From assembly GCA_030653175.1 (NCBI GenBank), contig JAURZV010000082.1, positions 42,571 to 106,570 on the forward strand: a stretch of 64,000 bases of DNA. The letters are read 5' to 3'. The notes beneath the pieces are model-generated. The model did no database searches. It was not told where the DNA came from and worked only from the letters and a program-made list of their open reading frames with translations. How positions within the stretch are numbered: the stretch's first letter is position 1; every line of letters starts with the position of its first letter. The position numbers and the translations under genes are program-made. The stretch comes from Methylobacter sp. (GTDB lineage Bacteria > Pseudomonadota > Gammaproteobacteria > Methylococcales > Methylomonadaceae). Positions 26,462 through 34,794 of this stretch are shown piece after piece.

Positions 26462-27456
26462 CCCAACTCAAGCGGCCCTTCATTCATTAACGCGATTTGT
26501 TCGCGCAGCTCGATAATCCTGTCCTGCCAATAACGCGGCGTATCAAACCACGGAAACGCCATAGGAAAAGCAGGATCATCCCAGCGCCGTGCAATCCACG
26601 CCGAATAATGAATCAGCCGCAAGGTGCGCAGGGCTTCCATAAGATGCAGTTCCCTGGTATCGAAATCGTAAAAAGTTTTGTAACCGGTCAGCAGATGGTT
26701 TAATTGTCCGGTCATTTCAGCACGATCCCCGGCCAGCAGCATCCATAAATCCTGTATTGCAGGCCCCATCCGGCTGTCATCGAAATCAACAAAATGCGGG
26801 CCGTCATCGGTCCATAAAATATTACCGGGGTAACAGTCCCCGTGCAGGCGCAAGGTTTTCACTTTACCTGCACGTTCGAAGCAACGCCTCACGCCATCCA
26901 GCGCGTGCTCAGTCACACTGCGATAAGCTTCGACAAGATCGGCGGGGATGAAATTATTTGCCAACAGGTAAGCTCTGGGTTCATCGCCAAAATTGGCGAT
27001 ATCAAGCGTCGGGCGTTCCTTGAAAGATTTTAACGCGCCGATGGCATGAATGCGAGCGATAAACCGCCCCATCCATTCCAGCTTTTCGCGGCCCTCAAGC
27101 TCAGGTACACGGCCGCCTTGTCTTGGAAATACGGAAAAGCGGAAACCGTCGGCATGGATTAAGGTCTGATTATCGCCAAACGGCATTGCCGGTACGACAG
27201 GAATTTCAGACTCGAACAATTCCTGAACGAACGCGTGTTCTTCAAGAATGGCGGCAGTCGTCCAGCGCTCGGGTCTGTAAAATTTGGTGACAATAAACGA
27301 TGCGTCCGCCATGCCGACCTGGTAGACGCGGTTTTCATAACTATTGAGCGCCAGCAGTCGGCCATCGCCATGCAGGCCGATACTGTCGAGCGCGTTCAAA
27401 ATGATATCGGGCGTTAGTGCTGAAAAAGGAGTGAGATTAGTATTCATGGTTACCAT
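26458..27456 (-). CDS. srkA: stress response kinase A (SrkA/YihE)
   Basis: A 332-residue eukaryotic-like Ser/Thr kinase of the APH fold that protects against stress-induced death. [12 protein letters not shown] is the nucleotide-binding turn, [13 protein letters not shown] the catalytic loop and [17 protein letters not shown] the metal-binding loop. Two ATGs lie three codons apart (27456 and 27447); neither has a clear ribosome site, so the exact start is open. It is convergent with rnhB. Confidence 0.9.
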   Translation of the reverse strand: MVTMNTNLTPFSALTPDIILNALDSIGLHGDGRLLALNSYENRVYQVGMADASFIVTKFYRPERWTTAAILEEHAFVQELFESEIPVVPAMPFGDNQTLIHADGFRFSVFPRQGGRVPELEGREKLEWMGRFIARIHAIGALKSFKERPTLDIANFGDEPRAYLLANNFIPADLVEAYRSVTEHALDGVRRCFERAGKVKTLRLHGDCYPGNILWTDDGPHFVDFDDSRMGPAIQDLWMLLAGDRAEMTGQLNHLLTGYKTFYDFDTRELHLMEALRTLRLIHYSAWIARRWDDPAFPMAFPWFDTPRYWQDRIIELREQIALMNEGPLELG

Positions 27457-27510
27457 TGTAACGCCGAATTCAGCAGGGCCGGGTTTAATTAATCACGCAT
27501 ATGAGTTATT

Positions 27511-28314
27511 TCACTGACTAAAATGCATGACTTCACCTTCCTGCATGGTATTGCCGGTTGCAGGGTCGGCATTTTGATATGCGCTGCCGCCCAGTTGCTC
27601 GTTAATCTGTCGCGCTACATCTATGCCTAAGCTTTTAGACACTTCCGAGACTACCCTGCCACGACTCGGCACAACACGGCTTCCTCCGGTTACAACGTGG
27701 ACGTCCTGCCCTTCGCCGGTAGCGCTAAAGGCGGCTTTTACTTCGTAAGTGCGGGTATTGATCAGGCTGAACTCCGCCACCAGCATCAGGCTGAAAGTGT
27801 TGGACAGCGTGTCGGTGCCGATAATGGGATTAATCTCGTCGCGAAAATCAAGCTCGCTGACCGTGCCGAACAACACATAATCAGCCCCGGGATAGGCGCC
27901 ATTTTTGATGCGGCTGATAATGTCGTAGATTTTTTCACTGCCCTTGGCGGTGTAAGGCTTGGCTTGAGCTAGCTTAAACTCGCCGGTTTTAAGGATTTCC
28001 CCCTTAATATCGCCGACAAATTTACGCAACTCGCCATACTCGATATAACTGTAACTGCTTTCGACCTCGGTATAATCAGTCTGTGATTTTCCGCTGTACG
28101 ATGAACGACTCGAAGTCGAAGAGCTTTCGAAACTATCATGTTCACGGTCGCTCTGGCTGGCTCGCGCCGATGACTTGTTGTGATAATCAACAAGATGAAA
28201 ATAACCGCTCACCCGCTCGGCATAAGCCAGATCGGTTACAGCGATTTTGGCTGCTAGTGCGTTGCATGCCCCAAGCAGTGACGACAGCAAGAATAACAAA
28301 CGTAACAGTTTCAT
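27511..28314 (-). CDS. CsgG/TolB-like exported protein of the YcfL-LpoB operon
   Basis: A 267-residue exported protein. The signal peptide (LLRLLFLLSSLLGACNALAA) contains GAC that could be a lipobox, but cleavage after ALAA is also possible. A Ser-rich stretch (about 45-80) is followed by a CsgG-like fold: IKGEILKTGEFKLAQ, GADYVLFGTVSELDF, EFSLINTRTYEVKAAFS. It is the last gene of a four-gene operon with a YcfL-like and an LpoB-like lipoprotein, pointing to the envelope and perhaps peptidoglycan synthase control. The exact function is unknown. Confidence 0.62.
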   Translation of the reverse strand: MKLLRLLFLLSSLLGACNALAAKIAVTDLAYAERVSGYFHLVDYHNKSSARASQSDREHDSFESSSTSSRSSYSGKSQTDYTEVESSYSYIEYGELRKFVGDIKGEILKTGEFKLAQAKPYTAKGSEKIYDIISRIKNGAYPGADYVLFGTVSELDFRDEINPIIGTDTLSNTFSLMLVAEFSLINTRTYEVKAAFSATGEGQDVHVVTGGSRVVPSRGRVVSEVSKSLGIDVARQINEQLGGSAYQNADPATGNTMQEGEVMHFSQ

Positions 28315-28325
28315 TGGCTATCTCA

Positions 28326-28946
28326 CTAAAACATGGATTTATTGGAAGTTTTGCGTATCTCTTTTTCATCCGCCCATTCCATGACGCCGGATTCATTATC
28401 CACCAGTTGCAAGCTGAATTTGTAATACACGTCTTTAACATCGCCGGCGCGTTTTACGATAGAGGTAATAGTGCCTTCGATGCGGAAATCGGCGCCTTCC
28501 ATGTTACCCATTTTTTTGGACTTGTTTTTTTTGTACAGGCCGGTTTGATTTTGCCGGGTCAATTCATCGACTTGGGTTTGCATGGCGCTAGTGTCTACCG
28601 CAAAGCGCACCATGCCGCTTTTTACGATTTTGGTGCGTATCGAATCGGTAATCGATTTTGTGTCAATGTATTCGCTGGTTCTGTTTTTTACTTCCGCAAC
28701 GGTCACTAAAGGACGCGATTTTACAAACAGGGCTGGAGATTGTAATAGCGAGCTGGCCATGGATTCCGCTATGGTTTGCAGGTCGGTAGAGCCAAACTCG
28801 TTGGTTAAGGTTTCAACAGTTTTGCTGTCACCGTATTCAACATTGCCGGAACTGAGCGTTGGCGATTGCGTTGCGCAGCCGCTCAGCATCAGCGCTATCG
28901 CAGTGGCTTTGAAGGCGTTTGAATTCATAATATTTTTTTTATACAT
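28326..28946 (-). CDS. lpoB: LpoB-like penicillin-binding protein activator lipoprotein
   Basis: A 206-residue lipoprotein. The start chosen is the ATG at 28946 (MYKKNIMNSNAFKAT), because the lipobox LMLSGC then sits at a normal distance; the track start at 29000 is 18 codons too long. LpoB-type motifs follow: TDLQTIAESMASSLLQS, LVTVAEVKNRTSEYIDT, GADFRIEGTITSIVKR, YYKFSLQLVDNESGVMEW. LpoB stimulates PBP1b from the outer membrane. As in E. coli (ycfL-lpoB), the YcfL-like gene lies directly upstream. The 8-bp ALAD-like proline-rich linker of E. coli LpoB is not evident. Confidence 0.82.
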   Translation of the reverse strand: MYKKNIMNSNAFKATAIALMLSGCATQSPTLSSGNVEYGDSKTVETLTNEFGSTDLQTIAESMASSLLQSPALFVKSRPLVTVAEVKNRTSEYIDTKSITDSIRTKIVKSGMVRFAVDTSAMQTQVDELTRQNQTGLYKKNKSKKMGNMEGADFRIEGTITSIVKRAGDVKDVYYKFSLQLVDNESGVMEWADEKEIRKTSNKSMF

Positions 28947-29065
28947 GGAATTATCTCTCTTTAAGTTAATGGACGACTTCAAATCGCCTATACAGAACAT
29001 TATTATTTTTGGCTATGCCAGAAGACAACTCATACAGCATTACGCTAAGGCAAGCTGTTGCAGCC

Positions 29066-29155
29066 GGAGTGCAAGCTTTACCTACATGGATGTAGGTAAG
29101 GGGCGTGAGCAGGAGCGGAAGCTTTGCTTGTGCTTGCAGGCGAAGCCTGCACTCC
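29066..29155. repeat. nested palindromic repeat
   Basis: The outer arms GGAGTGCAAGC (29066) and GCCTGCACTCC (ending 29155) enclose TACCTACATGGATGTAGGTA and a third stem AAGCTTTGCTTG. It is of the same style as the GGAGT...ACTCC elements at 12.0, 15.1 and 34.7 kb. It lies between the lpoB-like and ycfL-like genes. Confidence 0.6.
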
Positions 29156-29211
29156 AGTAGTCAGTTGCTTTCACATATAACGATGACATAGTCTTATTTT
29201 TTGGGAATTGC

Positions 29212-29622
29212 CTAAGGCAGTTGCCCGGTGTTATCCGGGCTTTGCACAACAAGCCTGAAATCAGTGACTTGGGGCGACGGCGCGACAGCCGATAGCGTTT
29301 GTTTCTGATAAGCGTAAACAAGCACCGGCTTCCAGGCTTCTTCACCGCCGACCCCAAAACCACCTGCGTCCAGCCATTTAAAGCGATAGTAAAGTTGTTG
29401 ATTATTCGAGTCCGAGTTGTTGATCTCCGCCTGTACAGTCAAAAGATGATTGCGTTTTACGGCGCGCAGGTCGGTCACTTGCAGATACGACATTTCACTC
29501 GGTTGCTCGACCTTGGCATTGATGCTGCCGGGGTGTGGCGGCGGCTTGTGGCTGGCGCAGGCGCTCAATAGCGATAAAGCTGTCAAAGCGACAGCTAATG
29601 GTGCATTTTTAAAGGGTCGCAT
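29212..29622 (-). CDS. YcfL-family (DUF1425) lipoprotein
   Basis: A 136-residue lipoprotein with lipobox LLSAC after a short hydrophobic signal. The body has the DUF1425 pattern: EMSYLQVTDLRAVKRNHLLTVQAEINN, QQLYYRFKWLDAGGFGVGG, EAWKPVLVYAYQKQTLSAVAPSPQVTDFRL. The function of YcfL is not established; it is constantly linked to lpoB and to the larger lipoprotein encoded upstream here. It starts 3 bp after the stop of that gene. Confidence 0.85.
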   Translation of the reverse strand: MRPFKNAPLAVALTALSLLSACASHKPPPHPGSINAKVEQPSEMSYLQVTDLRAVKRNHLLTVQAEINNSDSNNQQLYYRFKWLDAGGFGVGGEEAWKPVLVYAYQKQTLSAVAPSPQVTDFRLVVQSPDNTGQLP

Positions 29623-29625
29623 TGT

Positions 29626-31122
29626 TTATCCTTTTGCTTGGTGGATAGATTTTTGGGCTTTTTTCTTTTTGGATTTTGATAAGGGTTTCTTTATTGCCGG
29701 GCTACCGGTATTTCCAGTGGGTTGAATTACAGCGGGTACAGTATAAACCGGCATTTGCGGCCCATAAGCAGGTTGCGACCAATAAACTTGGTTGCCCAGC
29801 AACCGGGTAACCACTACGGCGTGTGACCCTTGAATGTCAATGGATTGCTTGCTGCTGCCAATGGCTATGTCATGCTTGCCGGAAGGCAGCGTTACACGGC
29901 CAATGCTGATGGTTGCAGGCAAAGTGCGCCAGGTGCGCTCATCCGCAGATTCAGTAATGACATTGGCGACATTTAATGCAATGCCGGCAATCGCCGCACC
30001 GCCGCCTTGATCCATCAAAACCTTTTGAGACATTGCTTTCGCAGCGGCACGAAGAATGCCCCGAACAATAATCCCCGGCATATCATCCCTTAATGCGCGT
30101 TTGGACATCGTATCCAGGCTGGTGACGGCGGCTAACGGCAGGGTGTCTTTGCCATCAATGCCGAGTGTGCCGGGCTGTAAAGTGTGGCTAGGGTCAGAAT
30201 GCAACACGGGGAACGAAATAGGAATAACCCCCAAATTGCTGACAATGACCGGAACAGGAATGGTGACAGAGCTTAGCGCAGGCGCAGAGCCCGATTCGAC
30301 CACAAATAACACATCGGTTTTCGAGGGTTTACGAAGGCTGGGGCGCGCATCTAGTGTAGCCAAACCATCTTCCAGGATTTTTATATCAGGCTGTAGCTCA
30401 ATCGCCTGCCGGTAACCTGGAGAGGCAAGCCCCTGTTCATTCAAGGCTTCGTACACAAAACCGGCCAGATAATGACTGAAAGCGCTCTGGTAACCGTTTT
30501 TTAGCGTGGTGACTTCGGCCGAGCTAAGTGTCTCGACCGGATAACCGTTCAGATCTTTAAACGTAGTGGTGATGCCTTTTTCTTTACTTTCCTGTTCCAG
30601 TGCTTCGTTATCTTTCGCATTAATTTCCGCGATAATGGCTTCCCGCTCATGGGTTTTCTTAATCTCGGTTCTGGCAGCATTCCAGTCTCCAGACAACAGA
30701 TGGTCTAGGGCTAGCCGAGTAGACAACATGACTTTTTCATAATCATGGCCATCGTAGCGACGGGTCTTATCATTTAAAATCACCGCACCGGCATTTTCCA
30801 AAATGGCGCCGGCCCTGATTTTAGCTTCATTTTCCCATTCATTGACCTTTTGATCAGCCAAAAGCCACGCACCTGCGCTGTCTTTGTATTGGCTTTTCAA
30901 GCGTAATAATTCACCTTTTTCCAGGTAGTAAAGCAAATCGAAATCGCCGCCGGTATTATTGGATTCATGTTGAGTTAAAGCTTGATCCAGCTGGCCTTGT
31001 CCGGCCAGATCAATAGTTTGTTTGAGTTCATCATCGTAACTGCGCATCACAGAGCAGCCGGACAGAGTTATGGTTAATAAAATAGGCAGCGCAAGGCTGG
31101 TCGGGCGGGTAAAGATGGGCAT
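29626..31122 (-). CDS. COG3014-type envelope lipoprotein with tetratricopeptide-like repeats
   Basis: A 498-residue lipoprotein. The start chosen is the ATG at 31122 (MPIFTRPTSLALPILL), with GGAAT upstream, because it gives a signal peptide ending in the lipobox LSGC; the track start is 37 codons further up. The first half is helical and TPR-like (QTIDLAGQGQLDQALTQHES...), and the second half contains beta-rich segments such as TDVLFVVESGSAP. The C-terminus is very basic (KKPLSKSKKKKAQKSIHQAKG). It heads the ycfL-lpoB operon. The role is presumably outer-membrane or peptidoglycan related; not known. Confidence 0.72.
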   Translation of the reverse strand: MPIFTRPTSLALPILLTITLSGCSVMRSYDDELKQTIDLAGQGQLDQALTQHESNNTGGDFDLLYYLEKGELLRLKSQYKDSAGAWLLADQKVNEWENEAKIRAGAILENAGAVILNDKTRRYDGHDYEKVMLSTRLALDHLLSGDWNAARTEIKKTHEREAIIAEINAKDNEALEQESKEKGITTTFKDLNGYPVETLSSAEVTTLKNGYQSAFSHYLAGFVYEALNEQGLASPGYRQAIELQPDIKILEDGLATLDARPSLRKPSKTDVLFVVESGSAPALSSVTIPVPVIVSNLGVIPISFPVLHSDPSHTLQPGTLGIDGKDTLPLAAVTSLDTMSKRALRDDMPGIIVRGILRAAAKAMSQKVLMDQGGGAAIAGIALNVANVITESADERTWRTLPATISIGRVTLPSGKHDIAIGSSKQSIDIQGSHAVVVTRLLGNQVYWSQPAYGPQMPVYTVPAVIQPTGNTGSPAIKKPLSKSKKKKAQKSIHQAKG

Positions 31123-31427
31123 GGTGATTCCTTGTTCTATTATTTTTATTATTGGGTTGTATCCGGCAACTTGGATATTATCCGTAATCAAAGCGCGGGC
31201 ACGGGGAAAAGTATAAATGTTTTGTGGAGTCAATGGCTTGTTATTTTAGAGGAAGTGCCGGCAAGTAAACTGGCGGGAAAGAGTTAGGGAGGCGATTGCA
31301 CCTTACAGATTTAGCCGTATTGTTGCCCAGCTGGCTGAATGCGTGTTTGCAAGACCTGGGCTTTTCGTTTATGGTTGGGTTGTTCGTGGTAAAGACGCAA
31401 TATCAATCACCCTCAGGTACTTCCAAT
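31123..31427. other. intergenic gap, nothing recognised
   Basis: About 305 bp between the divergent COG3014-type lipoprotein and an antitoxin gene. The in-frame upstream extension of the antitoxin ORF (31296..31427) looks non-coding. I saw no repeat, operator or RNA in it. Confidence 0.5.
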
Positions 31428-31643
31428 ATGAGCCTCGCCGAACTTCACAAATTATCCGCCGTAGAAAAGTTAAAAATTATCGAGGCGCTTTGGGGGGATT
31501 TAGTCAGTGACGAAGCCAGTCTCCCCAGCCTGTTTTGGCATGAAACCGAATTCATAGAGACTGAAAAAAAATTTCTCTCCGGTGACATCGAAATACTGGA
31601 TTGGCAGCAAGCCAAGAAAGAATTGCGCTCTCAATTTGAATGA
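31428..31643 (+). CDS. addiction-module antitoxin of the TIGR02574 type
   Basis: A 71-residue antitoxin from the ATG at 31428 (MSLAELHKLSAVEKLKIIEALW). The pattern EKLKIIEALWGDLVSD and the ending DWQQAKKELRSQFE match the small antitoxin family (TIGR02574) that pairs with RelE/ParE toxins. The track start at 31296 adds 44 residues that do not fit the family. Its stop overlaps the ATG of the toxin remnant (ATGA), the normal coupling for these pairs. With its toxin broken it is probably an orphan. Confidence 0.75.
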   Translation: MSLAELHKLSAVEKLKIIEALWGDLVSDEASLPSLFWHETEFIETEKKFLSGDIEILDWQQAKKELRSQFE

Positions 31644-31735
31644 AAGTTCAGATTCTTCGGTCAGCTATAGAAGATCTTGCCGCAGGCCGAAAGTTTTATG
31701 TCAGTACAGTGTCATTGCAACAAGCCATCAATTAA
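31640..31735 (+). pseudogene. truncated RelE/ParE toxin
   Basis: An ATG overlapping the antitoxin stop opens a frame of only 31 residues: MKVQILRSAIEDLAAGRKFY, then unrelated residues to a TAA. The first 20 residues match the start of RelE/ParE-type toxins, which are about 95 residues long. The body of the toxin is gone, so this is a remnant. Confidence 0.7.
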
Positions 31736-31804
31736 AGACACAAAATAGATACACGCCGTGCATCTGATAGGGTATGGTTGATGTGAAAAGAAAGAGGAGT
31801 TTTT

Positions 31805-32091
31805 ATGTCTTACAGCCAAACATCAACCGATACACAAACCCAGACAGTTAATCTGCGCGTTCGCCGCGATATTCGCGCCTTGATTGACAGGGCGGCAAAG
31901 GCACAGGGCAGACGCGCTCTGACTTTATGATTGATGCCGCTCAACGTGCGGAGGAGGAATCCCTGCTTGACCAAACACTGGTGCGGCTTGATCAAAAAAC
32001 TTACGAGCATTTTCTTGAGGTTCTCGACTGTCCGCCTGGTGGTGAGGGGTTTGAACGGCTGATGGCTGCCGCAAAACCTTGGAATGGATAA
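31805..32091 (+). pseudogene. DUF1778 (TacA-like) antitoxin with frameshift
   Basis: MSYSQTSTDTQTQTVNLRVRRDIRALIDRAAKAQGR is the ribbon-helix-helix N-terminus of a DUF1778 antitoxin. After GRR the frame hits a stop (CTGACTTTATGA), while another frame continues correctly as SDFMIDAAQRAEEESLLDQT...CPPGGEGFERLMAAAKPWNG. A small indel at about 31915-31922 therefore breaks the gene. The restored end overlaps the start of the GNAT toxin remnant. Confidence 0.75.
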
Positions 32092-32478
32092 TGCTGTCTT
32101 CCCCTGTTCGGTTAGCTACGGATCATCAGCTTGATGATTTTGCCTGTGTGTCGATAGCCTTGATCCTGAAAAAATCAGTTGAAGCGCGTGGAAACCGTTC
32201 GTGAGAGCTTGTCGAAGCATGAGCGGTTTCCACGCTCTAACCCATTTGGTGAGCATTCCAAACCCCGCTCACCCTTCGACTTGGCTCAGGGCGAACGGGG
32301 TTTGGAATGCTCAACTGCGGTTTTTAGGTTGATGATTGGCTCAAGAGGCGGGCGCACCCTAATCAGGTCAGCGGAGCGTCTCGCACTTGAAGCAAAGGCT
32401 TTTTATGAGCATCATGGGTTTGTCGCGTCGCCGACACAACCCATGACCTTGATCCTGTCACTAAAGGGACTTGTGTAA
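32091..32478 (+). pseudogene. GNAT-type (TacT-like) toxin split by a palindromic element
   Basis: The N-terminus MLSSPVRLATDHQLDDFACVS is typical of TacT-type acetyltransferase toxins. Homology then stops. After about 190 bp containing two palindromes, the typical C-terminus resumes in frame with the track ORF 32179: LALEAKAFYEHHGFVASPTQPMTLILSLKGLV. The acetyl-CoA-binding core between them is missing. The gene was thus broken by a repeat insertion plus deletion. Confidence 0.72.
32186..32312. repeat. pair of palindromes inserted in the GNAT toxin
   Basis: First palindrome: GCGTGGAAACCG (32186) with CGGTTTCCACGC (ending 32235), loop GAGAGCTTGTCGAAGCATGA. Second: GAGCATTCCAAACCCCG (32251-32267) with CGGGGTTTGGAATGCTC (32296-32312), loop containing CCTTCGACTTGGCTCAGGGC. 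The loops (CTTGTCGAA / TTCGAC...CTCAGGGCGAA) are complementary in style, so both belong to one repeat family. Confidence 0.75.
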
Positions 32479-32531
32479 ATATTTATGGCTCTCAGAAAGG
32501 CCTGTCCGGCAGTTATCCTGCCTGATTTGAT

Positions 32532-32840
32532 TTAAACCAAATGCACTTCCAGTTTTTTACCTACGGCGGCGGCGTATTTGCGCAAGGTGTCGATAGACGG
32601 TGAATGTTTGCCTGAGATCAAGGCGCTTTCCAGGCGCGCCACCGCAGAGGCTTTTGTGCCCATGCGTTCGGCGACTTGCGCCTGGGTTAATCCGGCTTCA
32701 CGTCTGGCGCTGAGTATTTCGTCGAGTATGGCGTATTTTGGAATGTTGGCGTCGTAGGCCGCTTTTACCGCCGGATTGTTTAATAATTGTTCGCGAAATG
32801 CGGCATCGTGTGGAACAGGTTGGTAAGTATCGTTATCCAT
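32532..32840 (-). CDS. HigA-like XRE-family antitoxin
   Basis: A 102-residue protein with a helix-turn-helix in the C-terminal half (LDEILSARREAGLTQAQVAERMGTKASAVARLESAL, then SPSIDTLRKYAAAVGKKLEVHL). This is the usual layout for antitoxins encoded downstream of Gp49-like HigB toxins. The toxin gene lies 16 bp upstream on the same strand. The antitoxin itself looks intact and could still repress its promoter. Confidence 0.82.
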   Translation of the reverse strand: MDNDTYQPVPHDAAFREQLLNNPAVKAAYDANIPKYAILDEILSARREAGLTQAQVAERMGTKASAVARLESALISGKHSPSIDTLRKYAAAVGKKLEVHLV

Positions 32841-32856
32841 GGTTAACCTCTTTTAG

Positions 32857-33164
32857 TCATTTTCTGGCGAGCTGTAAATCGGCAGCCGGCGTGGTGTTGG
32901 TTTTCTTGACTAGGCTATGCAAAATAACAATCGCCTGTCCAATTTGTGTGCAATAAAATACGCGCCCAATGCCTTCTTTGCCTTTGGGGCGCAGTTCGAA
33001 TAACCCGCCGCCCATTGCGCGTGAATGCGGCATGTGCAAGTTTACCCCGTGATTTTGCATTAAATCGGTTAAGTGAATGTAATCCGCTAAAATCCCTGCC
33101 GGTAGCGACATCACTTGCTGTTTAACCCGCTCATTGTAGTAGGTGATGGTATGGTATAGTTCAT
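32857..33164 (-). pseudogene. HigB-like (Gp49 family) toxin, N-terminus frameshifted by a 5-bp duplication
   Basis: The open frame (track 33114) begins MMSLPAGILADYIHLTDLM and continues through GGGLFELRPKGKEGIGRVFYCTQIGQAIVILHSLVKKT, a Gp49-like RelE-fold toxin. The family's N-terminal YYN...V segment lies just upstream in the same frame (YYNERVKQQV), but a stop follows with no start. An ATG at 33164 reads MNYTIPSPTT. The sequence TATACCATACCATCACC contains a tandem 5-bp repeat; with one copy the ATG would read MNYTITYYNERVKQQVMSLP. The toxin is therefore probably inactivated, unless it starts at the internal GTG or ATG. Confidence 0.75.
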
Positions 33165-33350
33165 GGAATCATTGTAACAAATTTGTTATTCATGGCAACT
33201 CTGTCGCTTCCCGTAGCGGATGCAATTTAAAAACGGTTGATTGGACTGCATAATCCCTTGCGGTTCGAGTTGGCATCGTCATCCATGGCTTCTCGGCAAT
33301 CGCCTAAAGCGCCTACTGTTGGTGCTCTATCTCCTGCATCCAAGTCGTGG

Positions 33351-33375
33351 ATCCCGGTATTTTCCCTGCCGGGAT
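33351..33375. repeat. short palindrome
   Basis: ATCCCGG is followed by a short loop and CCGGGAT, in an otherwise empty gap between the toxin remnant and the fatty acid hydroxylase-type gene (33165-33443). The surrounding TCGTCATCC...GGATGACG gives a longer imperfect stem. The gap shows no gene. Confidence 0.5.
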
Positions 33376-33443
33376 GACGCGTGGAGCGGAATCCAGATGT
33401 TCATAGAAAATGCGGAGAATTACAGGCAAGTAAATTCGCCAGT

Positions 33444-34052
33444 CTATTCGCGGGTTTTGCTTTTAATGCGGGTTCCCATCAGGTAGTCGAACCAGGGCCA
33501 GGTCACACACCAGTTCGCGGCGCGGTTGCCGCCGAGATGGTGATCGTAATGCCAGCGTAAATGCTGTTTAGCCCAGATTGGGTCAAGGTGAGCCTTGCGG
33601 TGCTTGTAGTAATAAAGCATCAAGGATGCATATACAGCGCCGGTAAATGGGGGGGATAATATAAACAGCGGCACATGCAGCAGTACAATGCCCGACAATA
33701 CCGCCAATTCCTTGGTTTGGGCGTTCCATGCTGTTAATGTTACGGATTGATAACCCGGATCGAACATGGCATTTTTAGCGCAAACAGCGTGATGCTCATG
33801 CCAATGATAAGCCCAGAAACTGTGCCGGTGTTGTCCCAGTCCATGCAGAATGTATTTATGCATCAGCCATTCACCGGCATTGGCATACAGTAAGCCTAAA
33901 ATGAATTGAGCCGCTAAGCTAAGCATGGGACATAGAATAAAATACCTCATTTCTCCAAGGAGCGCAGGCGGCAGTTGCTCCTGGACAATTAGTTCATTGG
34001 CATTAACCGGAATATTTCTTCTCTCTATAATACGTTTTCTTCCCGCTATCAA
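33444..34052 (-). CDS. fatty acid hydroxylase / sterol desaturase superfamily membrane protein
   Basis: A 202-residue membrane protein with the di-iron histidine boxes of the superfamily: HKYILHG, HRHSFWAYHWHEHH, HRKAH and HLRWHYDHH. Two to four hydrophobic segments lie between them (MLSLAAQFILGLLY, LAVLSGIVLLHVPLFIL). It would insert oxygen into a lipid substrate; the substrate is not evident. It stands alone, with toxin remnants on one side and grxD on the other. Confidence 0.8.
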   Translation of the reverse strand: MIAGRKRIIERRNIPVNANELIVQEQLPPALLGEMRYFILCPMLSLAAQFILGLLYANAGEWLMHKYILHGLGQHRHSFWAYHWHEHHAVCAKNAMFDPGYQSVTLTAWNAQTKELAVLSGIVLLHVPLFILSPPFTGAVYASLMLYYYKHRKAHLDPIWAKQHLRWHYDHHLGGNRAANWCVTWPWFDYLMGTRIKSKTRE

Positions 34053-34251
34053 GCCAGGTTAAAAATATTACAGAACAAATATCTTTTGTTTGTCTCATTT
34101 CTGTTCCGAATCAAAACACACCGAACGTAAGTAAATGGGCATCAAAGATTGGGTCAAGTGCTTATCTGAGGGGCGGATTGCAAGATTTCCTTTTTTAATC
34201 GCTACAAAGTAGATAAAATTAGTGGGTTTTTATTTATTAGGTGATATCAGC

Positions 34252-34575
34252 ATGAGCGTTATAGAAAGAATTAAAGACCAGATTGAAAATAATCAGGTTG
34301 TTTTATACATGAAAGGGTCACCGGATTTTCCTCAGTGCGGCTTTTCCGGCCAGACGGTGCAAATATTGGGGGCCTGTCATGCCAAATTTATGTACGTTAA
34401 TATTTTTGAGGATCCTGAACTTCGCGAGGCGCTTAAAGAATACTCGAACTGGCCGACCTATCCCCAGCTGTATATTGGCGGTGAGTTAGTCGGCGGTTGC
34501 GATATCGTTATTGACCTGTACCAGAAGGGTGAGTTGGCAAAGATGCTGGCCGCGGTTGGCGGTGTAGAGGCATAA
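34252..34575 (+). CDS. grxD: monothiol glutaredoxin Grx4 (GrxD)
   Basis: A 107-residue monothiol glutaredoxin that carries [2Fe-2S] clusters for iron-sulfur delivery. The active site CGFS is in PDFPQCGFSGQ; WPTYPQLYIGGELVGGCDI is the glutathione-binding part. The start chosen is the ATG at 34252 (MSVIERIKDQI), preceded by TTAGGTGAT; the track start at 34222 adds ten residues. Confidence 0.95.
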   Translation: MSVIERIKDQIENNQVVLYMKGSPDFPQCGFSGQTVQILGACHAKFMYVNIFEDPELREALKEYSNWPTYPQLYIGGELVGGCDIVIDLYQKGELAKMLAAVGGVEA

Positions 34576-34602
34576 GCCGGTTTCGCTAAGTTAATCGCAT
34601 TA

Positions 34603-34712
34603 AGGCATAAAATTACGAAGGACACGAAGAATCAAGGTAAAGCTTCGTGTCCACACCGGAGTACAAGGCTTGCCTTGTACATGTAAATCGTTCAAAGCCA
34701 GCTTTGAACTCC
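34603..34712. repeat. composite of three palindromes
   Basis: TACGAAGGACACGAAG with GCTTCGTGTCC (34614-34652), GTACAAGGCTTGCCTTGTAC (34661-34680) and TTCAAAGCCAGCTTTGAACTCC (34691-34712) follow one another. The first shares its flank TAAGGCATAAAA with the element at 41.55 kb; the last belongs to the CAAAGC/GCTTTG family. The rest of the 34576-34794 gap shows no gene. Confidence 0.65.
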
Positions 34713-34794
34713 GAAACAACACAATTAGCTTTGTGTTAGAGTGGAGTGAACAGGTCTGAATTAAGTAAGTTGGTGCCTATGGTATGGGGTTAAG

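Noticed and set aside
32179-32478. 99-codon ORF on + as a separate gene
   Set aside because: Its first half is palindromic repeat and its second half is the tail of the broken GNAT toxin.
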